A DNA stretch of 64,000 bases from contig NZ_JAAEAA010000011.1 in assembly GCF_010119545.1 (NCBI RefSeq), positions 62,001-126,000 of the forward strand, in the 5' to 3' direction. A model generated the notes under the pieces. That model saw only the letters and a list, made by a program, of their open reading frames with translations, was not told where the DNA came from and made no database searches. This document shows positions 26,487 to 35,499 of the stretch, in pieces. Positions within the stretch are counted from its first letter, which is position 1, and the number at the start of each line of letters is the position of its first letter. Origin of the DNA: Pontibacter fetidus (lineage in GTDB: Bacteria > Bacteroidota > Bacteroidia > Cytophagales > Hymenobacteraceae). A program made the position numbers and the translations under genes.

Positions 26487-26652
26487 TTAGTTAGCTCCTT
26501 CAAACACCAATACCAGCAACTTAAGCTATAGCTGTCATCTCGACGAAAGGAGAGATCTATTTAGGACACCTCGAAATGCATCTTTAATAGATTTCTCACA
26601 GAGTTCGAAATGACAATATTCTTGGTTTTGAAAACTTACAACCTGTTAATTC

Positions 26653-27333
26653 CTAAAAATCATCTTTTGATTTAGAAGGCCTCGGTCGGCTGGAGTTCTG
26701 GCGACTATCGTAATGGCGGCCACCTTTGCTTTTTGCTTTTGCTGGAGTTTTGGAAATGCTACCGGCTGTCAGGCTTTTTAACTTACTTATTTCATCAGCG
26801 GTTAGTTCGCGGTACTCGCCGGGTTGCAGGTCGCCTATAGTTAACGGACCTATACTGGGGCGGATAAGGCGCAAAGTTGGGTAGCCCACAGCAGCTGTCA
26901 TGCGGCGCACCTGCCGGTTCATGCCCTGCGATATTTTTACTTCCACCCACGTAGCAGGTATCTCTTTCCGGAACCGGATAGGAGTGGAGCGCTCCCAGAC
27001 ATTCGGTTCAGGTTCTAAGATCCGGGCTTTGGCCGGAGCGGTTCTAATCCCTTTTATAATTATGCCTTGTCGCAATTCTTCTAACGCTTCTTCGGTTGGC
27101 AATCCATCTACCTGCACCCAGTAGGTTTTCTCTATCTTAAATTTGGGGTCAGATAAGCGGTGTTGTAAGGTCTTGTCATCAGTAAGCAACACCATTCCTT
27201 CGCTGTCATAATCCAGGCGACCCACCGGGTAAATGTTCGGGATTTTTACGTAATCTTTCAGTGTGGCCCGGCCGGTTTCGTCGGTAAACTGGGTAAGTAC
27301 CTCGTAAGGTTTGTTTAGGATAATGTATTTCAA
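26653..27333 (-). CDS. rluE: RluE-type 23S rRNA pseudouridine synthase
   Basis: 226 residues of the RsuA/RluB/E/F family without the N-terminal S4 domain, as in RluE. The catalytic block is YPVGRLDYDSEGMVLLTDD with Asp41. A second block is EVKISQGMNRQVRRMTAAVGYPTLRLIR, which positions the uridine. RluE modifies 23S rRNA U2457 (E. coli numbering). The C-terminal 40 residues are a basic, low-complexity tail (KAKSKGGRHYDSRQ) likely to contact RNA. It is 7 bases downstream of a GNAT gene and probably co-transcribed. Confidence 0.88.
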   Translation of the reverse strand: MKYIILNKPYEVLTQFTDETGRATLKDYVKIPNIYPVGRLDYDSEGMVLLTDDKTLQHRLSDPKFKIEKTYWVQVDGLPTEEALEELRQGIIIKGIRTAPAKARILEPEPNVWERSTPIRFRKEIPATWVEVKISQGMNRQVRRMTAAVGYPTLRLIRPSIGPLTIGDLQPGEYRELTADEISKLKSLTAGSISKTPAKAKSKGGRHYDSRQNSSRPRPSKSKDDF

Positions 27334-27340
27334 TGGGTAA

Positions 27341-27949
27341 CTATACGTTATGGATTGCCTGATCTTTTACAACCCAGGAGCTTTTCAGCTGCTCATACTC
27401 CGGCTGCAACAATGATAAAAACAGCGAGTCTTCGTTAATGCCATCTACTACATAATGCCCGCGGGCGTTGCCCTCTTCGGTAAAGCCAAAGCGTTTCAGC
27501 AACTTTGCCGATGGCACGTTATAGGCTGCAATATAGGCCTCAATACGATGCAGGTTCATTTGCTCAAAACCATAAGCAAGTATAGCGCCCAGGGCTTCAG
27601 TCATGTAGCCTTTGTTCTTGTCTTCGTCAGCGTAAAGCTCGTAGCCAATTTCGGCGCGGCGATGCGTTGGCACCCAGGTATGGTAGCCACATTTCCCTAA
27701 AACCCTGCCGCTTTGCTTATCCAGTATATGAAAACTCAGGAAAGTTGAAAAGTACGTGGTCATGCCCTGGTTATACTTCTCGCACTCTATTTCCACATCT
27801 TTACTGGTACTCAGGCCCAGGTATTCGGCAATGCGGGAACTGTTGCAGGTAGTAAACAGGTGTTTGTAAACTTCTGGGCTCAGCTCGCGCAGGTATAGCC
27901 GTTCTGTTTCCAGAAATATCTGAGAAGGAATTAATGCCTGTTTTTTCAT
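27341..27949 (-). CDS. GNAT acetyltransferase, RimJ/RimL-like
   Basis: 202 residues: LYLRELSPEVYKHLF at the start, GRVLGKCGYHTW, AEIGYELYADEDKNKGYMTEALGAIL (acetyl-CoA loop) and MNLHRIEAYIAAYNVPSAKLLKRFGF. Substrate unknown. It is the upstream gene of a two-gene unit with the RluE-type enzyme (7-base gap), so a role in ribosome modification is possible but not shown. It is the third separate RimL-like gene in this window. Confidence 0.87.
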   Translation of the reverse strand: MKKQALIPSQIFLETERLYLRELSPEVYKHLFTTCNSSRIAEYLGLSTSKDVEIECEKYNQGMTTYFSTFLSFHILDKQSGRVLGKCGYHTWVPTHRRAEIGYELYADEDKNKGYMTEALGAILAYGFEQMNLHRIEAYIAAYNVPSAKLLKRFGFTEEGNARGHYVVDGINEDSLFLSLLQPEYEQLKSSWVVKDQAIHNV

Positions 27950-28084
27950 AGTGTATCCGGGTAGGGTAGGAGTTATACAAATATACTGTTATTTGTTGCT
28001 ACATGGCTATAGTTTGTAAAAGTGTGCTTGTTATGTTAAGTAATAATTAAATGTGAACTATAGAAGTATGTTCTGAAAACAAAA

Positions 28085-28112
28085 CAGGGCTACCAAAACT
28101 GGCAGCCCTGCT
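28085..28112 (-). terminator. Terminator after the Cys-rich lipoprotein gene
   Basis: CAGGGCT (28085-28091) pairs with AGCCCTG (28104-28110), with CC/GG inside. On the minus strand the stem is followed by TTTTG. Confidence 0.75.
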
Positions 28113-28116
28113 ATAG

Positions 28117-28761
28117 TTAGTTCGAAACACCGAGTCGATGCAGGTTTCGCGATTCGCCCTCACGCATATTCCGGAGACGTGTATTTTTCAGCAGCTGGTT
28201 GGTCGTACTCGATTTCTGTTCACACATGTTACCGGGCGCGCGGCTTTCGCATTCACAACCTGTTATCTGGCTACCCGAAAAGGTAAAATAACAGAAACTA
28301 CAGCCGGCCGTTGCACCGCAAATAAACTTATCACTCTGGCTGCTTAGGTATAAGCTGTTATCCGAAGTCACATCCAGTTGCAGGGCCATGGCGCGGTAAG
28401 ATCCGTTGCGTATGCCCATGCCTACCAGGTAGTAACCTGCTTTGTCCTGCTTCGTTTCCTGCACCTTTCGTATCATCACTTTGTCCACCACAGTACCGTC
28501 GCCAAACTCCTTAATAAAAGGCTGCATCAGGTCTTGCGTGGGTACAATGTAATCTATACTGTCAAAAACCACCTGCGCCAGTAATTGCCCGTCGTATGCT
28601 GCAGAGTCTGCTGCTACTTCATCCGGATCTTCACTTTCTTCCGGGAAGGCCTCGCGGCGGGTACAGGCTCCTGTTGTAAGGAGCACGATAGCAAATAAGA
28701 CTACCAGCAGGGCGCTGCTCGGCATAACCAGCCAACGGCGCATAAGGGTGATTTTAGACAT
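28117..28761 (-). CDS. Cys-rich lipoprotein of unknown function
   Basis: 214 residues. A hydrophobic signal ends in TTGAC, a lipobox, followed by an acidic stretch (EESEDPDEVAAD) like surface lipoprotein export signals. An alternative start is Met7. The middle is beta-rich. Near residue 150 a cluster of six cysteines appears as CGATAGCSFCYF, then GCECES and MCEQ, which could hold a metal or disulfides. The C-terminus is basic. It is downstream of the M48 peptidase gene by 32 bases on the same strand, so the two are probably co-expressed. I do not recognise the family. Confidence 0.6.
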   Translation of the reverse strand: MSKITLMRRWLVMPSSALLVVLFAIVLLTTGACTRREAFPEESEDPDEVAADSAAYDGQLLAQVVFDSIDYIVPTQDLMQPFIKEFGDGTVVDKVMIRKVQETKQDKAGYYLVGMGIRNGSYRAMALQLDVTSDNSLYLSSQSDKFICGATAGCSFCYFTFSGSQITGCECESRAPGNMCEQKSSTTNQLLKNTRLRNMREGESRNLHRLGVSN

Positions 28762-28793
28762 AGAGGGTTAGGTTGTGGATACGTTTATAAGCG

Positions 28794-29588
28794 TTATTTT
28801 CTGTAATATTTCTTTGCTTCAGGTATAAAGCTTTTCAGGTTGTTCAGACGCGTACCGGCACTTGGGTGAGTTGATAAAAACTCTGGAGGTGCCTGTCCGC
28901 CTGCTTTGGCTTCCATTCGTTCCCAGAACGGTATAGCAGCTTCCGGGTTATAACCAGCCATAGCCATAAATATCAAGCCTAATCTGTCAGCTTCTGTTTC
29001 TTGGGTTCGGCCATACTTTAGCATACCCAGCTGCGAGCCCACCCCATAAACAGCCATCACTAAATTCTGAGCTGTACCCGGTTGTGCACCTGCCAGCGCC
29101 GATAGGGTTTGGCCGCCAAACTGCTGTGCCAATGCCTGGCTCATGCGTTCGTTACCGTGTTTGGCAATAGCGTGCGCAATCTCATGCCCCATTACGACAG
29201 CAAGCCCTGTTTCGTTTTGTGCAACTGGTAAAATTCCGGTATAAACTACGGTTTTTCCGCCAGCCATAGCCCAGGCGTTCACTTGTTTGTCTTCTATCAG
29301 GTTAAATTCCCACTGAAAACCCTCCAGCTCAGCAGATAAGTTATTCTGAGCCATATACTGCTCCACGGCTCTTTGTATTTTCTGGCCGGCACGTTTTACC
29401 ATGGCTGTAGACTGTGCATCTCTGGATAGTTTGTGCTCTTTTAAGAACTGATCATACGCATCGTAGCTCAGCGACTGCATTTGCGCATCAGATACGAGGT
29501 TTAATTGACGGCGGCCCGTGATCGGCACCGTAGTACAGGCAGCCATCATATATACAGCTGCTGTAAAGGCTATAATTTTCTTGTACAT
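28794..29588 (-). CDS. M48 family metalloprotease lipoprotein
   Basis: 264 residues. The lipobox MMAAC gives acylated Cys18. The catalytic zinc motif is VVMGHEIAHAIAKHGNERM (His135, Glu136, His139), with the third ligand in QETEADRLG (Glu199). The length and the initial VPITGRRQLNLVSD segment match the BepA/LoiP/YcaL type, periplasmic proteases that act on misfolded outer-membrane proteins. It leads a likely operon with the Cys-rich lipoprotein gene. Confidence 0.93.
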   Translation of the reverse strand: MYKKIIAFTAAVYMMAACTTVPITGRRQLNLVSDAQMQSLSYDAYDQFLKEHKLSRDAQSTAMVKRAGQKIQRAVEQYMAQNNLSAELEGFQWEFNLIEDKQVNAWAMAGGKTVVYTGILPVAQNETGLAVVMGHEIAHAIAKHGNERMSQALAQQFGGQTLSALAGAQPGTAQNLVMAVYGVGSQLGMLKYGRTQETEADRLGLIFMAMAGYNPEAAIPFWERMEAKAGGQAPPEFLSTHPSAGTRLNNLKSFIPEAKKYYRK

Positions 29589-29957
29589 AATCTTTAAATT
29601 TTAATGGCTATCAAACGCAAGTTCAAATTTTGAACCAAAAATAGGAATAGCCCGTGTAACCAACGTTAATTAAATTCAGAAATTGCTATATAGTTGCGGG
29701 GTAAGCTGTTATGTTCTCATTATCAGGTACTCCCGCCAAAAGACAATTACCTGCACATTTATACGTTTCGGATACAGGCAATAGTTGTGCAATGCTGAAA
29801 TGTAAAACCTGTACGCAGGTAAGCCTTTAAGCGATAGTTAGTACCTATAAGCAACTATAGCTGCTGCGTTCACAATAAATTCATCACTTTTTTCTGTACA
29901 ATTCGTTAGAAACGTTATTTTTGGAATACAGAACCCTTTACATCTATTCCGCACCAC
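29589..29957. other. Divergent intergenic region
   Basis: About 370 A+T-rich bases between the M48 gene (minus) and the FAH-family gene (plus). I see no ORF or stable hairpin. It includes AACTATAG near 29853-29860 and should carry both promoters. Confidence 0.5.
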
Positions 29958-30569
29958 ATGAAAATCTTAGCCATCGGGCGTAATTACGCCGACCATATAG
30001 CTGAACTGAAGAACGAAGTACCCGACGAACCTGTCATCTTTTTTAAACCCGACACAGCCATACTTCGCAACAACGAGCCTTTTTATTACCCGGAGTATAG
30101 CAACGACATCCATCATGAAGTGGAGCTTATACTTCGTATTTGCCGCGAAGGAAAGAACATCGAGAAAAAGTTTGCGCATAAATACTACGATGCCATTGGG
30201 TTGGGTATAGATTTTACCGCCCGCGACCTGCAAAGCAAAGCCAAAGCAAAAGGCCTGCCCTGGACGCTGGCTAAAGGCTTTAACGGATCGGCCCCGGTTT
30301 CCGAGTTTATCCCTTTAAACCAGTTCCCAGACCTGAAGAACATCAACTTTAAACTGGATGTGAACGGCGAGACAAAGCAGAAAGGAAACTCACAGCTGAT
30401 GATGAACGACTTCGACGACATCATTGCTTACATTTCCCGTTTTATTACGCTTAAAACAGGCGACATTATATTTACAGGTACCCCGGAAGGCGTAGGCCCG
30501 GTTAAAATTGGCGACAGATTAGAAGGCTATGTTGAAGACAGAAAACTGCTTGATTTTGAAGTTAAATAA
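29958..30569 (+). CDS. Fumarylacetoacetate hydrolase (FAH) family protein, FAHD1-like
   Basis: 203 residues, the single-domain length of FAHD1/YcgM. Signatures are IGRNYADHIAELKNEVPDEPVIFFKPD at the start, the metal-binding NDIHHEVELIL, GIDFTARDLQ, KGFNGSAPV and GDIIFTGTPEGVGPV. Members hydrolyse acylpyruvates or decarboxylate oxaloacetate. The 3' end overlaps the M23 peptidase frame by about 41 bases if the latter starts at its first ATG. Confidence 0.9.
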   Translation: MKILAIGRNYADHIAELKNEVPDEPVIFFKPDTAILRNNEPFYYPEYSNDIHHEVELILRICREGKNIEKKFAHKYYDAIGLGIDFTARDLQSKAKAKGLPWTLAKGFNGSAPVSEFIPLNQFPDLKNINFKLDVNGETKQKGNSQLMMNDFDDIIAYISRFITLKTGDIIFTGTPEGVGPVKIGDRLEGYVEDRKLLDFEVK

Positions 30570-32460
30570 AATATTTCCGCTTTTTATACTTGCCGTACTT
30601 AGCACCCTGGACCTGGCAGCCCAGTATAACCCGCCTTACACCCCTACGCCCGGTTATTTCCTGTTCCCGATTAAGCCCGGCGAGCGAAATTACCTTTCGG
30701 GGAGTATGGGCGAGATACGTTCCAACCACTTCCATGGCGGTTTGGATATTAAAACCGACCAGCGCGAAGGCCTGAATGTGTATGCGGCTGCCGATGGGTA
30801 TATTTCCAGGGTAAAGCAATCTACGTATGGGTATGGCAACATTATTTACATTACACACCCAAACGGGCTGACGACTACTTATGCGCATTTGCAAAAGTTT
30901 GGCGACCCATTGGGCACGCATATCCTGCAAAAACAATACGAGAAGCAGACCTTTGAGCTGGAGTTATTCTTTGATAAGGACCAGTTTCCGGTAAAACGTG
31001 GCGATATTATTGGCTTATCCGGTAACACAGGCGGCTCGGGTGGCCCGCATTTGCACTTTGAAATTCGTGATGCCCAGGACAGGCTGTATAACCCGCTGAA
31101 GTATAAGTTTGCTGAGATTATTGATACCACACCACCGGATATCTTCAGCCTGGGCATATTGCCGCTTAACATTCATGCGCGCATCAATAATGTATTCGAT
31201 AGGGCCGAGTACAGGACTAAAAAAGTAGGTACCAACTATAGCATAGCCGATACGGTTTTTGCCAATGGCCTGATCGGGTTAGAGATACAGACAACTGACC
31301 GCTATGATGGAACAACAAACCAAAATGGCACCCAGGAAGTAACGCTGTATGTCAACGACAAACCGATCTATAACCACGAGATTGAGCAGGTGCCGTTTGA
31401 GTTGTCGCGGCAGGTATCGCAGCACATTAACTATTATATGTATAAGCGCAATGGCCGTACCTTCCAGAAAGCATTTGTAGACTATGGCAACGACCTGCCG
31501 CTTTACAAAGCCAATGGAAAACAAGGCCGCTTTAATGTGCATCCGGACTCTACATACCAGGTAAAGCTGGTTGCCAAGGATACTTATAATAATGCCACCA
31601 CGCTCAGCTTTATAGTGAAAGGCCAGAAACCGGTGTTTACCCAAACACTTGCCAAAGCAGTAAAAAAGCCGGATATGAACTATGAGATCATCGGCAACAT
31701 ACTGAAAGTAAGCGCAACCGATACCAGCAGCACCCCGCGCAATGTAGAGTTGTTTGTAAGTGGCAAGCTCTTCGACCTGGTGCCAAGCTATATGGCTAAT
31801 TCTGCATCGGTAGCTTTGTATGATCTGCGTGCCGGTATGCCCGACTCGATAGGTTTTTGTAATGTAGGTAAGAGCTTTACCTATGAAAAAATGATTCCGC
31901 CGGGTGTGGATGTCAACTATAAAAACGACTACCTGAGCATTGATTTTGGCAAAGAATCGCTTTACGACACACTATACTTAAACACAAGCAAAAATAGCGA
32001 CGTGGTAACCATCGGTGATTTTTATACCCCGCTGCACAAAGCCATAAACGTAACTATAAAAGTAGACACCACAGGTATAGATCTGTCTAAAGCAGCAGTA
32101 TACTTCCTGGGTTTAGGCAACGGACGCGGTTTTACAGGTGGAAAATGGAATGGAAACGCCATTACGTTCAGCACTAAAAACATGGGTAAGTTTAAAGTAA
32201 TGCAGGATACTAAAGCCCCAACTATAAAACTGCTCGGTAAAAGTCCTGCCCAGATCCGGTTCAAGATCGGCGATGATCTGTCAGGGATACAGTCGTTTAA
32301 TGCATGGGTAAACGGCCAGTGGATACTGATGAAATATGAGCACAAAGAGGCGCTGATTTACTCTGAAAAACTCGATAAAAGTGTACCTTTGTCAGGTGAA
32401 GTGATTCTGAAGGTAAAAGACATTGCCGGAAACGAAGCCATTTACACTACCAAAATCTGA
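30529..32460 (+). CDS. M23 (LytM-type) zinc peptidase with long C-terminal region
   Basis: 643 residues. The signal peptide ends at LDLAAQ (about residue 32). The LytM core is complete: NHFHGGLDIKT (His69, Asp73), YAHL (His120) and GGPHLHFEI (His174, His176), so it should cleave peptidoglycan cross-links. About 440 further residues form beta-rich, Ig-like segments of unknown role. The first ATG lies 41 bases inside the FAH gene; TTG at 30550 or 30556 would still keep the signal peptide and shorten the overlap. Co-transcription with the FAH gene is likely. Confidence 0.9.
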   Translation: MLKTENCLILKLNKIFPLFILAVLSTLDLAAQYNPPYTPTPGYFLFPIKPGERNYLSGSMGEIRSNHFHGGLDIKTDQREGLNVYAAADGYISRVKQSTYGYGNIIYITHPNGLTTTYAHLQKFGDPLGTHILQKQYEKQTFELELFFDKDQFPVKRGDIIGLSGNTGGSGGPHLHFEIRDAQDRLYNPLKYKFAEIIDTTPPDIFSLGILPLNIHARINNVFDRAEYRTKKVGTNYSIADTVFANGLIGLEIQTTDRYDGTTNQNGTQEVTLYVNDKPIYNHEIEQVPFELSRQVSQHINYYMYKRNGRTFQKAFVDYGNDLPLYKANGKQGRFNVHPDSTYQVKLVAKDTYNNATTLSFIVKGQKPVFTQTLAKAVKKPDMNYEIIGNILKVSATDTSSTPRNVELFVSGKLFDLVPSYMANSASVALYDLRAGMPDSIGFCNVGKSFTYEKMIPPGVDVNYKNDYLSIDFGKESLYDTLYLNTSKNSDVVTIGDFYTPLHKAINVTIKVDTTGIDLSKAAVYFLGLGNGRGFTGGKWNGNAITFSTKNMGKFKVMQDTKAPTIKLLGKSPAQIRFKIGDDLSGIQSFNAWVNGQWILMKYEHKEALIYSEKLDKSVPLSGEVILKVKDIAGNEAIYTTKI

Positions 32461-32553
32461 CAAAGGACCGTTTGATAAAGGACAAAAGACTATTTCAGGA
32501 AAAATGAGAGGTCCTTTGGCTTTTGTCACAAAGTCTAAATATCAAAATTAACT

Positions 32554-33003
32554 ATGACACTGAACATCGGCGATAAGGCCCCGGAGTTTGAAGGCAAAGA
32601 CCAGAACGGAAATACGGTTAAGCTGAGCGACTACCGCGGCAAGAAAGTGATCTTATACTTTTACCCGAAAGACGATACCAGTGGCTGTACTGCCCAGGCC
32701 TGCAACCTCCGCGACAACTATAGCGACCTGCAAAAAGAAGGCTACGAAGTAATTGGCGTAAGTATAGACAGCGAAAAATCGCATCAGAAGTTTATCAGTA
32801 AGTATGAGCTGCCCTTTACACTGATAGCCGACACTGAGAAACAGATAGTAGAGCAGTACGGCGTGTGGCAGGAAAAATCGATGTACGGCCGGAAGTATAT
32901 GGGCACGATGCGCTATACTTTCGTGATCGACGAAAACGGGGTGATACAGGATATCATCACCAAAGTAAAGACCGCCGACCACACCGGGCAGATTCTGAAG
33001 TAA
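32554..33003 (+). CDS. bcp: Thioredoxin-dependent thiol peroxidase (Bcp/PrxQ)
   Basis: 149 residues. The peroxidatic cysteine sits in DTSGCTAQACNLRDN (Cys45), with a resolving Cys50 five residues on, the atypical 2-Cys arrangement of Bcp. YFYPKDD before it and the MRYTFVIDENG strand near the end complete the fold. It reduces hydroperoxides in the cytoplasm using thioredoxin. It is followed by a terminator. The 93-base gap before it has complementary GGACC/GGTCC segments that may form a weak hairpin. Confidence 0.95.
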   Translation: MTLNIGDKAPEFEGKDQNGNTVKLSDYRGKKVILYFYPKDDTSGCTAQACNLRDNYSDLQKEGYEVIGVSIDSEKSHQKFISKYELPFTLIADTEKQIVEQYGVWQEKSMYGRKYMGTMRYTFVIDENGVIQDIITKVKTADHTGQILK

Positions 33004-33010
33004 ACCTAAC

Positions 33011-33046
33011 GGGCGCAGCTACTCCAAAAGTGGCTGCGCTTTTTTG
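33011..33046 (+). terminator. Terminator after bcp
   Basis: GCGCAGC (33013-33019) pairs with GCTGCGC (33033-33039), followed by a T-run. Confidence 0.85.
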
Positions 33047-33073
33047 TATCTTTGAACAGCATAACCTGCCCTG

Positions 33074-33083
33074 AACTATAGTT
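33074..33083. repeat. AACTATAGTT palindrome, representative intergenic copy
   Basis: An exact copy of the 10-bp palindrome, immediately followed by TATAGTT (33084-33090). Other exact copies start at 1015, 6257, 17740, 19883, 21538, 26479, 38434, 43455, 43528, 47403, 47694, 48607, 53600, 53791, 56348 and 60911. Confidence 0.95.
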
Positions 33084-33138
33084 TATAGTTAGAGCGGAAA
33101 GCAACAATAAAACAATTTATCAATCAACCATTAATACC

Positions 33139-33996
33139 GTGAATCCACACAACAAAAGCATTGAAGAGCTGAAGGACATTGCAGCACAGGTACGTCGCGA
33201 CATCGTGCGCATGGTGCATGCTGTAAACTCCGGCCACCCGGGCGGTTCGCTTGGCTGTACCGATTATTTCGTGTCGCTATACTTTAAAGTGATGAACTAC
33301 AGCCCGAAGTTTAACATGGATGGCCAGGGCGAAGACCTGTTCTTTTTATCTAACGGGCACATTTCCCCGGTTTGGTACAGCACGCTGGCACGTGCTGGTT
33401 TCTTTGATGTAAAAGAGCTGGCAACATTCCGCAAACTGAACTCCAGGTTACAGGGCCACCCGGCTACAGAAGAAGGTCTGGAAGGTATACGCGTGGCGTC
33501 AGGTTCACTAGGCCAGGGTTTATCGGTAGCTACTGGTGCTGCACAGGTTAAAAAACTGAACAAGGATAACAGCCTGGTGTATGTGCTGATGGGTGATGGT
33601 GAAGTGGAAGAAGGCCAGGTTTGGGAAGCTGCCATGTATGCCGCGCACCACAAAGTAGATAACCTGATCGCAACTATAGATCTAAACGGTCAGCAGATTG
33701 ATGGCTCTACGGAAGAAGTAATGGGCCTTGGTGATTTGCGTAAGAAATTTGAAGCGTTTGGCTGGCACGTGCTGGAGGCTAATGGAAATCAATTCGAGAC
33801 TTTATTGCCTGCCCTGGACGAAGCAAAAGCTGCTACTGGCAAAGGTAAGCCGGTTATGTTACTGATGCATACGGAAATGGGCTATGGTGTTGACTTTATG
33901 ATGGGGTCGCACAAATGGCATGGCGTAGCACCAAACGACGAGCAGCTGGAAATTGCCCTGCAGCAGCTGATGGTAAAACACGCATCGGATTACTAA
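33139..33996 (+). CDS. Transketolase, N-terminal (TPP-binding) subunit
   Basis: 285 residues starting with GTG. The family pattern includes AVNSGHPGGSLGCTDY, LSNGHISPVWY, ASGSLGQGLSVATGAA and the TPP-Mg motif MGDGEVEEGQVWEAA through DLNGQQ (Gly152 to Asn183). It corresponds to the N-terminal half of a classical transketolase; the C-terminal half is encoded at 35500-36459. Together they move two-carbon units in the pentose phosphate pathway. A VWA-domain gene lies between the two halves, which is unusual, since such subunits are normally adjacent. Confidence 0.95.
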   Translation: MNPHNKSIEELKDIAAQVRRDIVRMVHAVNSGHPGGSLGCTDYFVSLYFKVMNYSPKFNMDGQGEDLFFLSNGHISPVWYSTLARAGFFDVKELATFRKLNSRLQGHPATEEGLEGIRVASGSLGQGLSVATGAAQVKKLNKDNSLVYVLMGDGEVEEGQVWEAAMYAAHHKVDNLIATIDLNGQQIDGSTEEVMGLGDLRKKFEAFGWHVLEANGNQFETLLPALDEAKAATGKGKPVMLLMHTEMGYGVDFMMGSHKWHGVAPNDEQLEIALQQLMVKHASDY

Positions 33997-34041
33997 GCTA
34001 TAGTTTTCAGGTATACATTCAGTTCTATACTTCGTGCGGTT

Positions 34042-35436
34042 ATGGCATTCTGGTTTAAAAGGGTAGGGGTAGTAATGTTATTGCTGATTTTGGCAATAGC
34101 TGGCCCCGCCGTTGCCCAGGATAAAAAGCCGAAGCCTAAAACACGCATCCTGTTTCTGCTGGATGCCTCTGGTAGTATGATGGCCAAATGGGAGAACAGC
34201 GACCGCATGAGCGTAGCTAAAAACCTGCTGGCTGAACTGGTAGATTCACTGGACCGCTTCGAGAATGTAGAAGTAGCTTTACGGGCCTACGGGCACCAGC
34301 ACGGCCGCGAACGCAACGACTGCAAGGATACCAAGCTGGAAGTACCGTTTGCGGAAAATAATGCTGCAAATGTTAAAACAAAGCTGGATCAGATCATCCC
34401 ACGTGGCAACACACCGATAACGTACTCGCTGGAGCAAACCGCAAAGGATTTTCCGGATGACCCGCGGGCACGTAACGTGGTGATTCTGATAACGGATGGT
34501 ATCGAGTCTTGTAACGGCGACCCATGTGCGGTATCGCTTGCCTTGCAGAGGAAGCGTATCTTTTTACGTCCTTTTGTAATTGGGATTGGCATTGATGCGG
34601 AGTACGAGAAACAGCTCAACTGTATTGGCCAGTATTTTAATGCTGCCGATGTAAAAACGTTTGAGAACGTGCTCACCGAGATCGTAACCCAAACCCTGAG
34701 CGAAACAACGGTTAGCGTAGAACTGCAGGATGAAAATGGACGCCCGATAGAAACCAACGTGAACATGACTTTCCTGAACTCCCTGACAGGGTTGCCTGAG
34801 TATAACTTTGTGCATTACCTGAACGATAAAGGCAAGCCCGACATGCTGGAAATTGATGCGCTAATGCCTTACGACCTGGTAGTGAACACCACTCCGGTTG
34901 TGGTTGATCGCAACATAACTATAAAACCGGGCAGGCATAACGTCATCAAAGTAAAAGCGCCGCAGGGTATTTTATACTTGCGCCAGGATGGGCCATCGCC
35001 GTACGGCCAGCTACAAACTATAGTCAGGGCACAAGGTGAAATGCGAACCCTGAACGTGCAAACCTTTGGCGAGAAGCATAAATACCTGGTGGGTACCTAC
35101 GACCTGGAAGTGCTAAGCATGCCGCGCGTTTATCTTAAGGATGTAGAACTGAAACAAGGACAGACCAAAACCATAACTATACCTGTACCCGGCCAGCTGG
35201 CTATTACATCGCAGATGCAGGGCTATGGCAGTATCTATATGTTGGATGATAACGGTGAACAACGCTGGCTCTGCAACATACCTGAAAATAATAGCAAAGT
35301 AACAGTACCCTTGCAACCCGGAAAATATAAACTGGTGTATCGCATGAAAACGGCGCAGTCGAGTAAGTTTACCGATGTGCAGAATTTTGAGATACGGTCC
35401 GGGGCAACTACAAACGTAAAGATTTTTAACAGATAA
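34042..35436 (+). CDS. Exported VWA-domain protein inserted between transketolase subunit genes
   Basis: 464 residues with a signal peptide (1-26, ending AVAQ). A von Willebrand A domain spans about 34-215, with an intact MIDAS motif DASGSMM (Asp41, Ser43, Ser45), a threonine near IPRGNTPI and ITDGIES. The remaining 250 residues contain beta-rich repeats, including LQDENGRPI and repeated VxLKDVELKQGQ-like strands. It is probably periplasmic. It begins 46 bases after the first transketolase gene and ends 64 bases before the second, all on the plus strand with no terminator between, so the three may be one transcript. A functional link to sugar metabolism is not apparent. Confidence 0.85.
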   Translation: MAFWFKRVGVVMLLLILAIAGPAVAQDKKPKPKTRILFLLDASGSMMAKWENSDRMSVAKNLLAELVDSLDRFENVEVALRAYGHQHGRERNDCKDTKLEVPFAENNAANVKTKLDQIIPRGNTPITYSLEQTAKDFPDDPRARNVVILITDGIESCNGDPCAVSLALQRKRIFLRPFVIGIGIDAEYEKQLNCIGQYFNAADVKTFENVLTEIVTQTLSETTVSVELQDENGRPIETNVNMTFLNSLTGLPEYNFVHYLNDKGKPDMLEIDALMPYDLVVNTTPVVVDRNITIKPGRHNVIKVKAPQGILYLRQDGPSPYGQLQTIVRAQGEMRTLNVQTFGEKHKYLVGTYDLEVLSMPRVYLKDVELKQGQTKTITIPVPGQLAITSQMQGYGSIYMLDDNGEQRWLCNIPENNSKVTVPLQPGKYKLVYRMKTAQSSKFTDVQNFEIRSGATTNVKIFNR

Positions 35437-35499
35437 TAAGCAGGTTAAACTATAAAGTATAGCCAACAACTTCTGACCTTTAAGAGATAACAGTATACA

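Noticed and set aside
32461-32553. Riboswitch or terminator before bcp
   Set aside because: GGACC/GGTCC and CAAAAG/CTTTTG segments can pair, but in competing ways with a long loop; not convincing enough to list.
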